From Symsagittifera roscoffensis (lineage: Eukaryota; Xenacoelomorpha; Acoela; Convolutidae), in the NCBI RefSeq assembly GCF_963678635.1, contig NC_087062.1, positions 55,495,355 to 55,559,354 on the forward strand: a DNA stretch of 64,000 nucleotides, written 5' to 3'. A program made the position numbers and the translations under genes. This document shows positions 43,501 through 52,302 of this stretch, in pieces. The first letter of the stretch is position 1. Each line of letters starts with the position of its first letter. A model generated the notes under the pieces. The model saw only the letters and a program-made list of their open reading frames with translations, was not told the DNA's origin and searched no databases.

Positions 43501-45734
43501 TTGCATTACCAGACACCTTAAGTCGAAATACACCACCTGAATTACTTACACGAAAAACAACAGTTGAAATACCCAAAAACATAAAATTCTACCTTGCAGA
43601 AAACGAAACATCACCCCGATTGGAATGCAAATATGCAGTAAAAACTGATATTGAACAATCACAAATAAATAGTTTACAACATTTCCCACTTTATTTAGAT
43701 TGTCAAAATAATCATTATGAAGTTGATTTACTTGGAACATCAACTTTCAAACCAATCCCATATTCTCAATGGATAAAAAATAACACCCAACAAAAACGAA
43801 CAAAACAACACCCGCCTAAAAAAGACCATTTTCCACTAATTGAAAAAGAAGATTTAACTGATAAAATAAATTTATCAGGACCACAAACAAATGATTCAAA
43901 GTACACAATAAATCAAGTTTTTGACCTTCACGACCCACTTGACACAATACCCTTATCTAAATTAGAAATCGAAAACATTTTTCTCCCCCCAACAGAAACA
44001 ATTACAATTTCAACACTGAAACAATATCAAAACCTTGACCCAGTAATTCGACAACTGAAATCATGGCACAAATATAAAACCAAACCTATCAAAGCAGATT
44101 CAACCATTCTAGGAAACAAAACACTCCTCCGATATTTTCGAAAATTCAATAATACAACAATTAACGAAAATACAGACCTTCTAGAGTATAACCTGAATGA
44201 ATCTACAGTTCCATGTCTCCCTATAAGTATGATTCTTATAGCTTTTAATATTTCACATACACAAAATATTAAAGGACACTCTGGATCAGAAAAAACATAT
44301 TCAAACTTTATACAAAATTTTTACTTCCCAAATAAACCAATTTGGATAAAAGTACTATGCAATGACTGTATAGTATGTCAACTAAATAAACCTTACCCAA
44401 ATCAAAAACAAATAGCACAAAAACAAGATTTTAAAGGACAAAGTTTGTACTTTAACCATCGTATCTCATTTGATACCAAAGGACCAATTTCACCCTCATC
44501 AGAAGGAAACTCCTATATTATGGTAATTGTTGACGCATTTACACATTATGTAGCACTTAACCCAGTACCACATTGTAACGCTTATTACGCTTACACAACA
44601 CTCTATGAACACTGGATAGCAAAATTCGGACTACCAGAAATTTTAGTCACAGACAACGGTACAGAATTCATAAATAATGAAATTATCACACTATGTCATT
44701 TATACAACATTAAACACAAACCACGTACATCTCATGCACCTTGGACAAACGGCTTAGTCGAAGGTATGAACCGTTCATTACAAGAATATCTTAGATGTAT
44801 CATCAACGGAAATGATACAAAATATACCGAATGGTCAGCAGATGTAAAATTATTTCCCTTAGCATATAATTCACAAATAACGACAACTTTAGGAATGTCA
44901 CCATACGAAATGGTTTTTAACCAAAAGCCACGCAAACCAATAATGTTTACAGCAAATTCTCATAAAAACGCACAAGGTTATTGTCAACCAAATAAAGACT
45001 CAATTTGTTATAACCTACCTTTACATACACACGATGAAGATCATTTTCATCACCCACAAATTCTTAAACTAGCCTCCGGTACACACACCGAATGGATTCT
45101 AAATAGAGATAAAAAACACAATGAAATTTATCAAAAAATAACAAAAAAGTTATTACAAAGACAAAACATCAATGAACAAATCAATTCACGTTTTACACCA
45201 GCCTCCGATTTAAAAATTGGAACATTTGTTTTAATACCTAATTTTAATACTCAAAAAGGAATTTCTAAAAAATTACAACCCCTTCGAAAAGGACCATACC
45301 AAATAATTGCAAAACCCACTGATGTCACATATAAAATTACCGACTCAAAAACAAAAGAAATCGTTCAACATCGAAACAACCTATTACCTTATTACCCAAA
45401 AGAATACGCACTCCGCGAATTAACTCAATTATATTCTTTCACAGGATTAAAAATCATTCAAAACGAACCACATCTGAAAAACACAGAACAAAATGATAAC
45501 CCCACCGAAAATCAAAACACAAAACCAACCGCCACCAAAAACAATACACAAAACCATAAAGAATCTCCAAAACCAAGAAAAAATAGAAAAATGACAGAAC
45601 AAATAATACCCCAAGAAGAAATAGACAAATCAGAACATAGAAAAACAACAAGACTCCGAAATCAACCACGTAAAAACTACAAAATGTTCATCCCCCAATC
45701 TAAAATATTAAAGAAAGTAGAATTTAAAAAGTAA
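37512..45734 (+). CDS. Gag-Pol polyprotein, 2740 aa (element D)
   Basis: One uninterrupted frame encodes all particle proteins and enzymes. Residues 1-590: unique N-terminal region, first part globular, then Gln/Asn/Pro-rich. About 596-790: capsid, with F-T-G-T-D-P-E and L-D-G-A-A-Q-K-W-F. C842-x2-C845-x4-H850-x4-C855: one zinc knuckle. 890-1075: Asn/Ser/Arg/Tyr repeats, likely RNA binding. 1229-1231: protease D-S-G, with I-I-G near 1306. 1568-1880: RT, catalytic Y1737-L-D-D1740. From 1884: RNase H, C-D-A-S at 1885-1888. 2249-2290: integrase H-H-C-C finger. Catalytic D2321, D2381, E2417 with 35 residues between the last two, then a G-P-Y module near 2592. Gag and Pol lie in one frame without a frameshift or stop, so the Gag:Pol ratio must be set another way. 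At 2740 aa it is far longer than most gypsy polyproteins. All catalytic residues are present. Confidence 0.95.
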   Translation: MSSTHTPGEETPDDDEIFPFIVDADTDREQHIFCQNLLVNLFEPGISPCKTEFPDVKIKRQIIDHYLKDICNITQQYGIYSIEFTSPNHNNRKYTIQTDDLDLEFSKVFSEYIKSIQYHNSQRANSIFTNEVFAIIYSYISILENEIPITNVSPTETSKHLKVRHEITLLSSYLNIIKENFTEDDVSQHTKHDLQKILAWFIIDYFTHNIDLIAQARKNFRPQNSNDDTAITEQSDYVWDPEWSHPAFISFPQSISSQAIGTISYIRDYVRVIPLTIDATPLNYNTFLPDTQNNSLNSTVIHNENLNGTRNLTQQDIQTPSHFINEEIVHTTTTQQSISPIRPNLTTPRNTNPSQTQVTLQSTVKPSVAPKYSHMDYQTYRPMTIPSKTRKTFTKNNFADHNYNYTHPSKTNYQPQRNFNQYTKPRNWDNPTAQYNSKNFQPNPPQDRSENYPFFQQNKNKKQTSYQMDYLSSDDDFLQPDIFAPNTQEYRRQGIQRTRTNHRNFSPQPIDAQHQQPIQQQNPINTQSFQPIQQQNPMTAHSYQASQMQNEIPLPYYLQQHEITRNQLSNFSQMPNAAESLQMTMNPYLMGGSSITSNKPLMVFTGTDPEYSVEDYLNAVTANLILNIGPEPINTPLHQNWIHRRTALIQTTLDGAAQKWFSVLPLEIKSNWKRFTQEFSKMFDSERNKQQQRVLCNEIRRLPNETIKQIAVRIETLVRKAYSLNTHDYKNTKMTEILMMTLTPQLRKIAIKKRASHPSSIREPDLDFRKLVDKLEQAEITMKLEETENLKLQYVNRIETTPTNINNIQESETDLVEKITEILNIYEKNPNFKGKPSFKKWCNYCRRYGHSISECRQKQQDNQNKPQKYKEPNKSFYQYMKKDQNLPNKNVYSNNSSGKPLPNNTNYTRNQSPYNSSYRGRSPERRNTYNSSQNHYNRPNSRNNYSRSNSNTQRFVSRSNSQSRNNYYPNNQSRNSSYNRNRNYSYNRNRSYSNNRNQNYPNNRSRNNSYNRSNYNRPNNNYQNRSRNNSQNRHPSYNNRYRNYSQSPHRNNNNYNNSNNRHRSSTPKHQRQINQVQSNPETTSDPPGIDDTVTDTLQLNQINCTSSDSESDTENTLSINMIKVENDYEPVIYEEPFSSHIYENQSEFLQNYYTTPINSTPTTQETNEINTTDQTNKNTKTKCLNTNHIYQNIQKEQPKEKIWTIPFLLESPRNKEFQPPDLEIDFLIDSGAESNIINIPTWNEIKTLHPKLTPLETSSKLATAQGSTLINYGKIQLFLLPTRTMEQSKILNKPFKQIFHITDIKYNIIGIPFISKYIPTINILNSKILIKDKYTKTKETSLTFFQRLNKQPPFFSKFYPIFNKQRKHLKPLSGNIYNFSIKQVHQYDKEQNKQKFYMSEFEFKPIHKFFKITISSIKYLKDSNSDIISLHVYNNTPYQVTLPLGLLGYCETNATISPIHEKAYRVNNILQLLDICQSTILNEELSINNIISNENRNTDYFTKTPYFKPTFNISNYTEDQQKFLTMFNFQHSQITQDEFEKLAKQLIKYSSVYATSKFDVGKISSSLHLPLKPDAVFKKQRASKVPIHLHDKVNRLLDILEQYNIISPVNKEEQPKGNTFINPVIILAKGESLKIVLDARYLNSLIDESKCNWPIEPIQVILTKINGKYFTTADMNSAYNQMPLDEQSRRLTQFVIGNQQYEFNRLFYGISIGPAAFSAFMSKIFRPLILKKNAITYLDDVFMQSQTKDEMFNVLEKYHHILQNENLKAAPDKSHFFLTRVKFLGHNIERKTITPLKSRIDAIQKLQPPTNKKKIQEFLGMLNFLSKYVYKMQLYLRPFYNILRQQNNFEWNTEHQTRFEEIKKLLTEQISNTIPDSNQPFYAMCDASNFGIGAALLQSHNGTNKMNLISANSRLFTQAELRLSTLMRECTAIIYTLTEYEFLILGSKHPTVLFTDHKPIIFLFTQKSNPNHRVYRFQLILMKFPNLHIVWTAGKNLALPDTLSRNTPPELLTRKTTVEIPKNIKFYLAENETSPRLECKYAVKTDIEQSQINSLQHFPLYLDCQNNHYEVDLLGTSTFKPIPYSQWIKNNTQQKRTKQHPPKKDHFPLIEKEDLTDKINLSGPQTNDSKYTINQVFDLHDPLDTIPLSKLEIENIFLPPTETITISTLKQYQNLDPVIRQLKSWHKYKTKPIKADSTILGNKTLLRYFRKFNNTTINENTDLLEYNLNESTVPCLPISMILIAFNISHTQNIKGHSGSEKTYSNFIQNFYFPNKPIWIKVLCNDCIVCQLNKPYPNQKQIAQKQDFKGQSLYFNHRISFDTKGPISPSSEGNSYIMVIVDAFTHYVALNPVPHCNAYYAYTTLYEHWIAKFGLPEILVTDNGTEFINNEIITLCHLYNIKHKPRTSHAPWTNGLVEGMNRSLQEYLRCIINGNDTKYTEWSADVKLFPLAYNSQITTTLGMSPYEMVFNQKPRKPIMFTANSHKNAQGYCQPNKDSICYNLPLHTHDEDHFHHPQILKLASGTHTEWILNRDKKHNEIYQKITKKLLQRQNINEQINSRFTPASDLKIGTFVLIPNFNTQKGISKKLQPLRKGPYQIIAKPTDVTYKITDSKTKEIVQHRNNLLPYYPKEYALRELTQLYSFTGLKIIQNEPHLKNTEQNDNPTENQNTKPTATKNNTQNHKESPKPRKNRKMTEQIIPQEEIDKSEHRKTTRLRNQPRKNYKMFIPQSKILKKVEFKK

Positions 45735-46560
45735 TTTTAAGATTTTATACTTCACAATCTTGAAACCCCCGTAACATTTTTCATTTCAATTTTTCAAAAT
45801 AACATGCTCACAAGTACGCAATAATTCTAGTTCAAAATAGACCAATAGGATTCATCCAATCCGCCATTTTCTCTAACTCAAACTAAGATCAATTAGACGA
45901 ATAATCTAGAACTCCAGGCACATCTCTAACTATAACTTTACGACCTCCAGGTCAAAAATAAGCAAACCACTCCAACTTGACAACTAAAATAAATATCACC
46001 ATAATACCGTACCCCTCCCTTATCTAATAACCCAAAGATCAACAATATTTCCCCAACTCAGACCACGAATACCCCCAAAACAAATTTGATAACTTAGCCT
46101 AAAGTAACAAAATGAAGATTTTAATTAGCCTAAGGTATAAAAATCTCACCATACCCCGGATCGTTTGACAAACAAAAATAAAGAAAAAGACGACCTCCCA
46201 GTCACCATGAAAATTGCCCCCAACAATTTTTTACAAAACTCAACCCACTTGTCAAAAAACTAATAAATAATTCGACCACACTAGAAAATCGCCTCAAACA
46301 GCAAAAAATATTCGACCAAGAGATCATTTCTTAAATGCTCTTCTCTCAAACAGTTGCTCAAATACTTATAAATTTTAAACATTTTTTTCAATAGTTGAAG
46401 CCTTTATAATATTTCTTTTTGATATACTTGAATCTTTTCTAATAATCCTAATCATTTTTTGTAACATTTTTTTAATTTTCTACACTCTACTCGAACTATT
46501 CCTCCAACTTTCCAAAACCCTTGAATATATCCACAGGTACGATTTTAACAACTTGTCTAA
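45735..46560 (+). other. Element D spacer with probable splice acceptor
   Basis: 826 nt without an ORF after gag-pol. The last 160 nt are T/C-rich and end in TATATCCACAG (AG at 46535-46536), a good 3' splice site. The next ATG downstream is the start of the two-helix ORF at 46561. A spliced subgenomic mRNA for the downstream genes is the natural reading, but the donor was not identified. Confidence 0.5.
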
Positions 46561-46749
46561 ATGATACGAACAATTTTCAGTAGAACCGATATTTTTTTAT
46601 TGTTTGTAATTTTCATAACATTTTTATCATCCCTCATTTTGACCATCTGTAAATGTATAAAGAAAGCAATCCTCACATTTGCCCTAGCAACAGTCCTTCT
46701 AATTCTTTTTTTGGAAGAATATTATAATAAACACAAAATTTCTCACTAA
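46561..46749 (+). CDS. Two-helix small membrane protein, 62 aa (element D)
   Basis: Two hydrophobic segments (about residues 11-28 and 36-52) are separated by a short basic Cys-containing turn (C-K-C-I-K-K), with a polar C-terminus. The length and layout resemble viroporin-like or other small viral membrane proteins, but there is no sequence family I can name. It starts 25 nt after the probable splice acceptor. It might also be chance in a T-rich stretch. Confidence 0.45.
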   Translation: MIRTIFSRTDIFLLFVIFITFLSSLILTICKCIKKAILTFALATVLLILFLEEYYNKHKISH

Positions 46750-46757
46750 AGTAATAA

Positions 46758-47891
46758 TTCAAAAAACCATCAAAAATTGCTACCCAACAGTCACAGAATC
46801 AGTCTTCACCGACATCATCCCAAGATAACCAAACACCACCTTCAACTACTCAAAATCCTCAAACATCTACACGAATTTCTTTTCAAGACAATCCATACAC
46901 TTTTGAAGAACGACATACTCGTTTATCAGAACCACTAGAACCAGTCCAACGACAAGCACCTTTAAGCGAACCAACATATAACCTATACCCAACACTACCA
47001 CAAGAACTAAGTAGAATAAGAAATTCTAGTCAAAACCAAAATACAGTCGAAATAAATAGACAAATTATACATCCTCGACGAAACAGAAATCTTCAAACTC
47101 CCCGAGTTCATTTTGATATACCTCAATCCCCATCACAAAACACTCCAGAAAACCCCATTGGTATATTACCAGAAACCCCTACGCTTCTTTCACAACGTAG
47201 CACCTCAAGCCTACCATCAGATTACTTAGGTTCAACACCAACATCTGAACAAATACGTGAAAATCCCTTTAACCCCCCAAACCAGGCATCACGACTACCA
47301 TATTGGACTACACATTCATTTACACAAGGTGAACCAAATTTAGTCAATGACCCCATAGATATTTCTACGGATACAACAACATCCTCATCACTACCAGAAA
47401 CATTATCACTACCATCAACACCATCAATAAGCCAGTTTTCACCACCACCCTTTAACTTAACCTTTCCAAATAATCTCGACGCCAGATATCGAGAACAATC
47501 ATCAATAAATATTCCTTTAAGACTAGATTGGAATACATTCACAGCACCTCCACCACTATTTGGACAACATCACGAAAGTAATCGCCTTCATAACTGGGCA
47601 CTTAATAGATTACAATATCGCCAAGATATTCACAACGATATCCGTGATCACAATATTCAAATACTCCAACAAAATAGTTTACAATTAAAGTTTGAAATCA
47701 CAGTTAAGTTAAATAATATTACCCAACATCCCTACCCATTAAACCCACCTAACATAACAGCTCAATCACTACCACCACCGTTTATAACTACTGAAGTAAT
47801 ATACAAATACGACAGATATACCAAAAACACAATTGGCTACATTACATTTTATAATCCATACTCAGGATTATCATACACATGTATATTCTAA
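46758..47891 (+). CDS. 377-codon open frame without ATG (element D)
   Basis: Between stops at 46755 and 47889 this frame stays open for 377 codons and, as far as I can read, contains no ATG. The composition is clearly protein-like: Pro/Ser/Thr/Gln-rich for about 240 codons, then a more globular C-terminal part with F-E-I-T-V-K-L-N-N-I-T and Y-I-T-F-Y-N-P-Y. Its end overlaps the env start by 13 nt in another frame. Expression probably needs splicing to an upstream exon that supplies the ATG (an ACCCAACAG at 46782-46790 could be an acceptor) or a non-AUG start. A Y-P-T-L motif in context N-L-Y-P-T-L-P lies near 46980-47000. Function unknown. Confidence 0.6.
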   Translation, partial: FKKPSKIATQQSQNQSSPTSSQDNQTPPSTTQNPQTSTRISFQDNPYTFEERHTRLSEPLEPVQRQAPLSEPTYNLYPTLPQELSRIRNSSQNQNTVEINRQIIHPRRNRNLQTPRVHFDIPQSPSQNTPENPIGILPETPTLLSQRSTSSLPSDYLGSTPTSEQIRENPFNPPNQASRLPYWTTHSFTQGEPNLVNDPIDISTDTTTSSSLPETLSLPSTPSISQFSPPPFNLTFPNNLDARYREQSSINIPLRLDWNTFTAPPPLFGQHHESNRLHNWALNRLQYRQDIHNDIRDHNIQILQQNSLQLKFEITVKLNNITQHPYPLNPPNITAQSLPPPFITTEVIYKYDRYTKNTIGYITFYNPYSGLSYTCIF

Positions 47892-50497
47892 AATTATTAA
47901 TTTTTCTCCAACTCCCTTTTCTAGTAATCTCAAATCAAAACATAAACCCTTCTCCTCGTACAGGACCACAAGATTTATTAGTAACACATTACGATTGTGA
48001 AGAAAATGAACAAAAAACACTACATAAATATGCAATAAATCAAGTATCACAATGTGAAACAGAACCACAAGCTATAGAAACCACAGATGTAATAGCAACA
48101 CTCTATTCAAAAGCCCGAGCAACAACAGTTACAGGTTATAAATTCACAGCAACATTTTCCGAAAAGAAAGTACATTGTTCACAAGTCTCGAACGGAAACA
48201 AAAACCGACTTGACCATGAATCATTCTATCAAAGTAATATAGAACGTCTTTTACATCTCAATCCCGACGATTGTAAAAATGAATTACTTAGACTAAACAT
48301 CACACAAAATAAAAACTCCCAAAGAAAATTAGTTAATTTTCAAGTTTTTTCAGACTCTGTACATCAATCACAACTTGAAAGACACCAAGGACATATAAAA
48401 CTAGACGAAAAATACCCGTATAACGGCGCACACGGACGATTAACCTATGATCTACACGATAAACATTGGATACCACACATTGGTATAAATGACCCATCAA
48501 ACTGCAAAGCAGACACAAAAAATAAAGGATACCAAGAAATAATGTTTTTCGATTGGAAAATACAACTCGAAAAAATACAACTAACACGAGATTTATCAGA
48601 TAATACAATGATCTATCAAGGAATCCGATTACCTTGTAAAAATGATCAAGGTTATTGCGACCCTACAACGAGAACACAAGCAACAATTGTTTGGTTCCCC
48701 GAAGATACATGTACAACATTTCAAGTAGCAAAAATACACGCTCGTATGATAAAATTTCACGAAAAATATTTTATACAATCAATTCCATATGAACAAGTCC
48801 ATCCATCACGAAAACTAAGTTCTAATTTTAGAAACATAGACAATATAGAAAACAAATTGACACGTTTTCAAATATATCAAGAAACAGAACTTGCATGTAA
48901 ATACAGGAATCCACTTCACAGAACACAATACTCTGAAATATTAGTTGAATACGAAAAAGGATTCGACATGACCACTGGAAAAATAAAAATCGACCCATAT
49001 GCCACAGGTCATCCTTTAAACGAAGGAACATCCTATATACCAGTTAATTTTCAAAAAAGCAACGGACAACCTGGTGGACATCTAAAACCTCAGGACACCA
49101 GAAGCACACGCTTACAAGAATTATCACTAATGAACACTACATATTTCGGTAATATCCACTATGATATTCATTTAGATATGAAACTAGATTATACAATTAG
49201 CCGAATTTTTCAAGAAATGTCACTCTCCGAATTAGAAACACTACACCAATTATGCGAATTAGAACGAACACAAATATTACAATCACTTGCACTAGCAGTA
49301 TTAAAAATACCCTATGCAGGATACTTATTATCTGGAAATAGATCAAATTTTTTAGACTATGAAGGAAACATCTTATGGTTTTATACTTGTACTAAAAAAG
49401 TATCACCACTATACGTTTTTGAAGATAAACGATGTTATAAAAGAATCCCTATCTTTTATAAGAATAAAGTACATTTCGTGGATACACTTTCACGAAGAAC
49501 CTATTTCTGGGATACCGCAGTCCCATGTGGATCAGAAAACAGCCACAATGTAGTACAACTAAACCCTGATGAAAATAAATATTATCTTCTCACACCATAT
49601 CCCACATTAATGCAATCACTCAAAAAATTTTCACCAGAAAGCATTCGCGCTATTGCTCGAAACCCAAATATAGACTTACAATCAATAGGAATCTATTCAA
49701 AATCAGATATTCAACATCACATTAGAACACAACAATTCCAAGAATTATTAACACAAATGGACACTATACAAAGACAATCAATAGACCAAAATTTACGCAA
49801 ACTTGCAGAAACCGCAGGATTTGCCGATATCTACACGCAAGACTATAGCGGATATTTTAAGGACATTAAAGATTACATATATCTAAACGGTGAAAAATAC
49901 CGTCCCCAAGATATATCACCAATTAACATTTTTAGCTTTGTTACACTCAAAAATGAGATCCTCGATTTTCTAGGATGGCCCTACTACATCTTAGAAAAAT
50001 TGACTATTTTATACGCAATGTTTAACTTTATTGGATTTCTTTTCTCACTTTTAAAAGGAATCTACAACACATGTGCTATACACACACAAGTAAACAGACA
50101 AGCAAGCGTAGCACGCATACTCTTTGCAGGATTTTTTGGAATCTTTTCTACATCTATAAACAAAATTCTTTTAGACGCACAAATAAAAGAATATAACACA
50201 AAAATAACAACACGACAAAATACATACGACGAAGAACATAACAATGTAGACATAACGCCAACGGCACCACAATTACCACCCCTACCAAATAACCATCCAC
50301 TATCCCTAGTCCCACGAAATTTTCGAAACTTAGCCATCACACATAATCCAAATTTTCGACTCACCACATCACAAAGTCCCATTCAACATATCATGACACA
50401 CCAGTCACAAGATGATAATACTTATGAACAAATTATTGAACAACCCCATACCACCGCTTTTCAGTCTCAAAATAATCATTTTTTTAGCCCACGATGA
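47879..50497 (+). CDS. Envelope-like glycoprotein, 872 aa (element D)
   Basis: Residues 1-19 are a signal peptide. The ectodomain (20-700) has many cysteines and N-glycosylation sites, and boxes such as Y-D-C-E, S-G-N-R-S-N-F-L, R-I-P-I-F-Y and Y-L-L-T-P-Y-P. As I recall, these match the envelope family found in invertebrate env-bearing gypsy elements that resembles chuvirus glycoproteins; a search is needed to prove this. A membrane anchor lies at about 705-733, and a second hydrophobic stretch at 742-765. A Pro-rich cytoplasmic tail follows, with P794-T-A-P797, the late-domain motif that binds Tsg101/ESCRT-I in retroviruses. It would mediate entry or cell-to-cell passage. The frame is intact. 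It overlaps the previous frame by 13 nt and the next ORF by 4 nt (ATGA). Confidence 0.75.
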   Translation: MYILKLLIFLQLPFLVISNQNINPSPRTGPQDLLVTHYDCEENEQKTLHKYAINQVSQCETEPQAIETTDVIATLYSKARATTVTGYKFTATFSEKKVHCSQVSNGNKNRLDHESFYQSNIERLLHLNPDDCKNELLRLNITQNKNSQRKLVNFQVFSDSVHQSQLERHQGHIKLDEKYPYNGAHGRLTYDLHDKHWIPHIGINDPSNCKADTKNKGYQEIMFFDWKIQLEKIQLTRDLSDNTMIYQGIRLPCKNDQGYCDPTTRTQATIVWFPEDTCTTFQVAKIHARMIKFHEKYFIQSIPYEQVHPSRKLSSNFRNIDNIENKLTRFQIYQETELACKYRNPLHRTQYSEILVEYEKGFDMTTGKIKIDPYATGHPLNEGTSYIPVNFQKSNGQPGGHLKPQDTRSTRLQELSLMNTTYFGNIHYDIHLDMKLDYTISRIFQEMSLSELETLHQLCELERTQILQSLALAVLKIPYAGYLLSGNRSNFLDYEGNILWFYTCTKKVSPLYVFEDKRCYKRIPIFYKNKVHFVDTLSRRTYFWDTAVPCGSENSHNVVQLNPDENKYYLLTPYPTLMQSLKKFSPESIRAIARNPNIDLQSIGIYSKSDIQHHIRTQQFQELLTQMDTIQRQSIDQNLRKLAETAGFADIYTQDYSGYFKDIKDYIYLNGEKYRPQDISPINIFSFVTLKNEILDFLGWPYYILEKLTILYAMFNFIGFLFSLLKGIYNTCAIHTQVNRQASVARILFAGFFGIFSTSINKILLDAQIKEYNTKITTRQNTYDEEHNNVDITPTAPQLPPLPNNHPLSLVPRNFRNLAITHNPNFRLTTSQSPIQHIMTHQSQDDNTYEQIIEQPHTTAFQSQNNHFFSPR

Positions 50498-52299
50498 GCC
50501 GCCAACTTGGATCACTACACCGATCAAATTCCCACCCAACCAATCTTACCTCTCCAATCCCAATAATACCACTTTTTGCTTTTCCGCCACCCGATTTCCC
50601 ATCTAGCAATGTAACATCAGGCATGAATTCCGACACTAATTCACACATCTCAGTTTTATACTCCATCTCACAGCTAAATAACCCGAATATTGAAACCCCC
50701 GATGAATTCGCCGACTCAGAACCATCCCCATCCAATAATTTTCATAACTCTTCTAATTTTTCTCAACCCCCTTTTCAACCCATATTATCCAATAACCCTG
50801 ACCCAATCACCCCCACACCCTCTTATGCTTCCCAAGTTACCCCAACCTACTCCTCATACCATTCTGACCAATCATCTCATTCTCCAGACACCCCCCGAAT
50901 CTCCCCAGAGCTAGATAATTTTATTACCCTTCAACAACAACCCTACCACCTTAATACCCCAACCATAAACCAAATCTCTTCCACAATAAATTCATCCAAC
51001 CCCCCTACTCCTACACCCTCTTCAACTTATACTGAATCATTAGCACCATCATCCACATCAACTGAATCTTCACTCAACACTAATAGAGCTTACCGCACTT
51101 TTAAAAGAAAGTTCCCCAACCATCCTTTCCCAGCAAAACCAGGAACAGCCCGTGAATACATCAACCACCCCAAGCATACTAACACAAAAGAATTTTTAGC
51201 CATCACCTTACCCTCATTCCCACAATACACCTTAAACACCCCCCACGACACTAACGAAACACGCAACTTCGTAGATGAATACGTTTTAATGCCTACTCTC
51301 TCTTGGACCTCATATTATCATTTCACTAACCCTCTTTGCTTACCTTTATCTAACACTCACATTGATATAGAACGAAATACGGACATGCTATATCGACTCA
51401 CTACACCACTAACACCTAGACAATTTACTTACGTTGGATATAAAAAATCACTAAAAACACACACTGCACCTAGAGCTAACGAATATACACTCGAATACTA
51501 TGATCACAACATCATCAGAGCTAACCAAGATCAATTCTTAGACGACGATCGCTTCGCTAATCCACAAATTACCGAGAAATTTTTCATCAAGACACCATAT
51601 ACATTCACACTAAACATCTTCGACCGAAAGTTTGATCACATTATTTCAGAAGCACTAACAGACACACAAGCATACGAAAGTTTTAAAGAACGCTTCCAAA
51701 TATTTTCACTAACCTTTCATTTCCTTGCACCACACGAAAGAGATTTACACTGCTCACACGATATTATGTTGCGCACTAAACAAACCCACACATATAGTTA
51801 TTATCGCTTCATCCAAAATCACTTTGACCTACACACACCCTCTAGACAACCACACCATCGTTTTCAATTCATAAATTCCAAATACACTTCACCATTTTTC
51901 CTAAATTTCACATATTGTATTAAAGACACTAACCTCCATGGTATTCTTCGTAATTATGACCCCATAACCCAAATGTACATCTTCTGTCCCATCACCAAGA
52001 CCTTCAACGCCGAAGAATCCCGACCCTTCCTTATCCCGCACGAGTTTGTACAACCCATAGAAATCCCAATTTTAGAATTCATCCACAACACTAAATTTAA
52101 TCACAAATTATATAACTTAATCCAAAACACACCTTATGAGTTTGCAGTTGGCACTGAAGAACTAACCACTATCAAGGCACTTCAATTGCTTTGGCCACTG
52201 CTTCAAACTAAAAATATCATACGCATCTTAGCTAAACTACTAACAACTTCAGAACTAATTCACGACATCTTCCCCCACGGTTTTTTCCCCGACGACTAA
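50494..52299 (+). CDS. Unrecognised 601-aa accessory protein (element D)
   Basis: The ATG overlaps the env stop in ATGA, an arrangement that suggests termination-reinitiation or a separate spliced mRNA. Residues 1-195 are Ser/Pro/Thr/Asn-rich and probably disordered. Residues 196-601 look like a folded domain rich in Phe, Tyr and His, with few cysteines, no signal peptide and no membrane segment. I recognise no enzyme motif or family. Codon and base usage shift here: the first third is rich in C rather than A, unlike gag-pol and env, which may point to a separate origin. It ends 3 nt before a splice donor. It might be a captured gene or a regulatory protein. Confidence 0.7.
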   Translation: MSRQLGSLHRSNSHPTNLTSPIPIIPLFAFPPPDFPSSNVTSGMNSDTNSHISVLYSISQLNNPNIETPDEFADSEPSPSNNFHNSSNFSQPPFQPILSNNPDPITPTPSYASQVTPTYSSYHSDQSSHSPDTPRISPELDNFITLQQQPYHLNTPTINQISSTINSSNPPTPTPSSTYTESLAPSSTSTESSLNTNRAYRTFKRKFPNHPFPAKPGTAREYINHPKHTNTKEFLAITLPSFPQYTLNTPHDTNETRNFVDEYVLMPTLSWTSYYHFTNPLCLPLSNTHIDIERNTDMLYRLTTPLTPRQFTYVGYKKSLKTHTAPRANEYTLEYYDHNIIRANQDQFLDDDRFANPQITEKFFIKTPYTFTLNIFDRKFDHIISEALTDTQAYESFKERFQIFSLTFHFLAPHERDLHCSHDIMLRTKQTHTYSYYRFIQNHFDLHTPSRQPHHRFQFINSKYTSPFFLNFTYCIKDTNLHGILRNYDPITQMYIFCPITKTFNAEESRPFLIPHEFVQPIEIPILEFIHNTKFNHKLYNLIQNTPYEFAVGTEELTTIKALQLLWPLLQTKNIIRILAKLLTTSELIHDIFPHGFFPDD

Positions 52300-52302
52300 C
52301 AG

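Noticed and set aside
37152-51000. Many minus-strand frames opposite element D
   Set aside because: They are hydrophobic mirror products of an A-rich coding strand and have no start context or domain.
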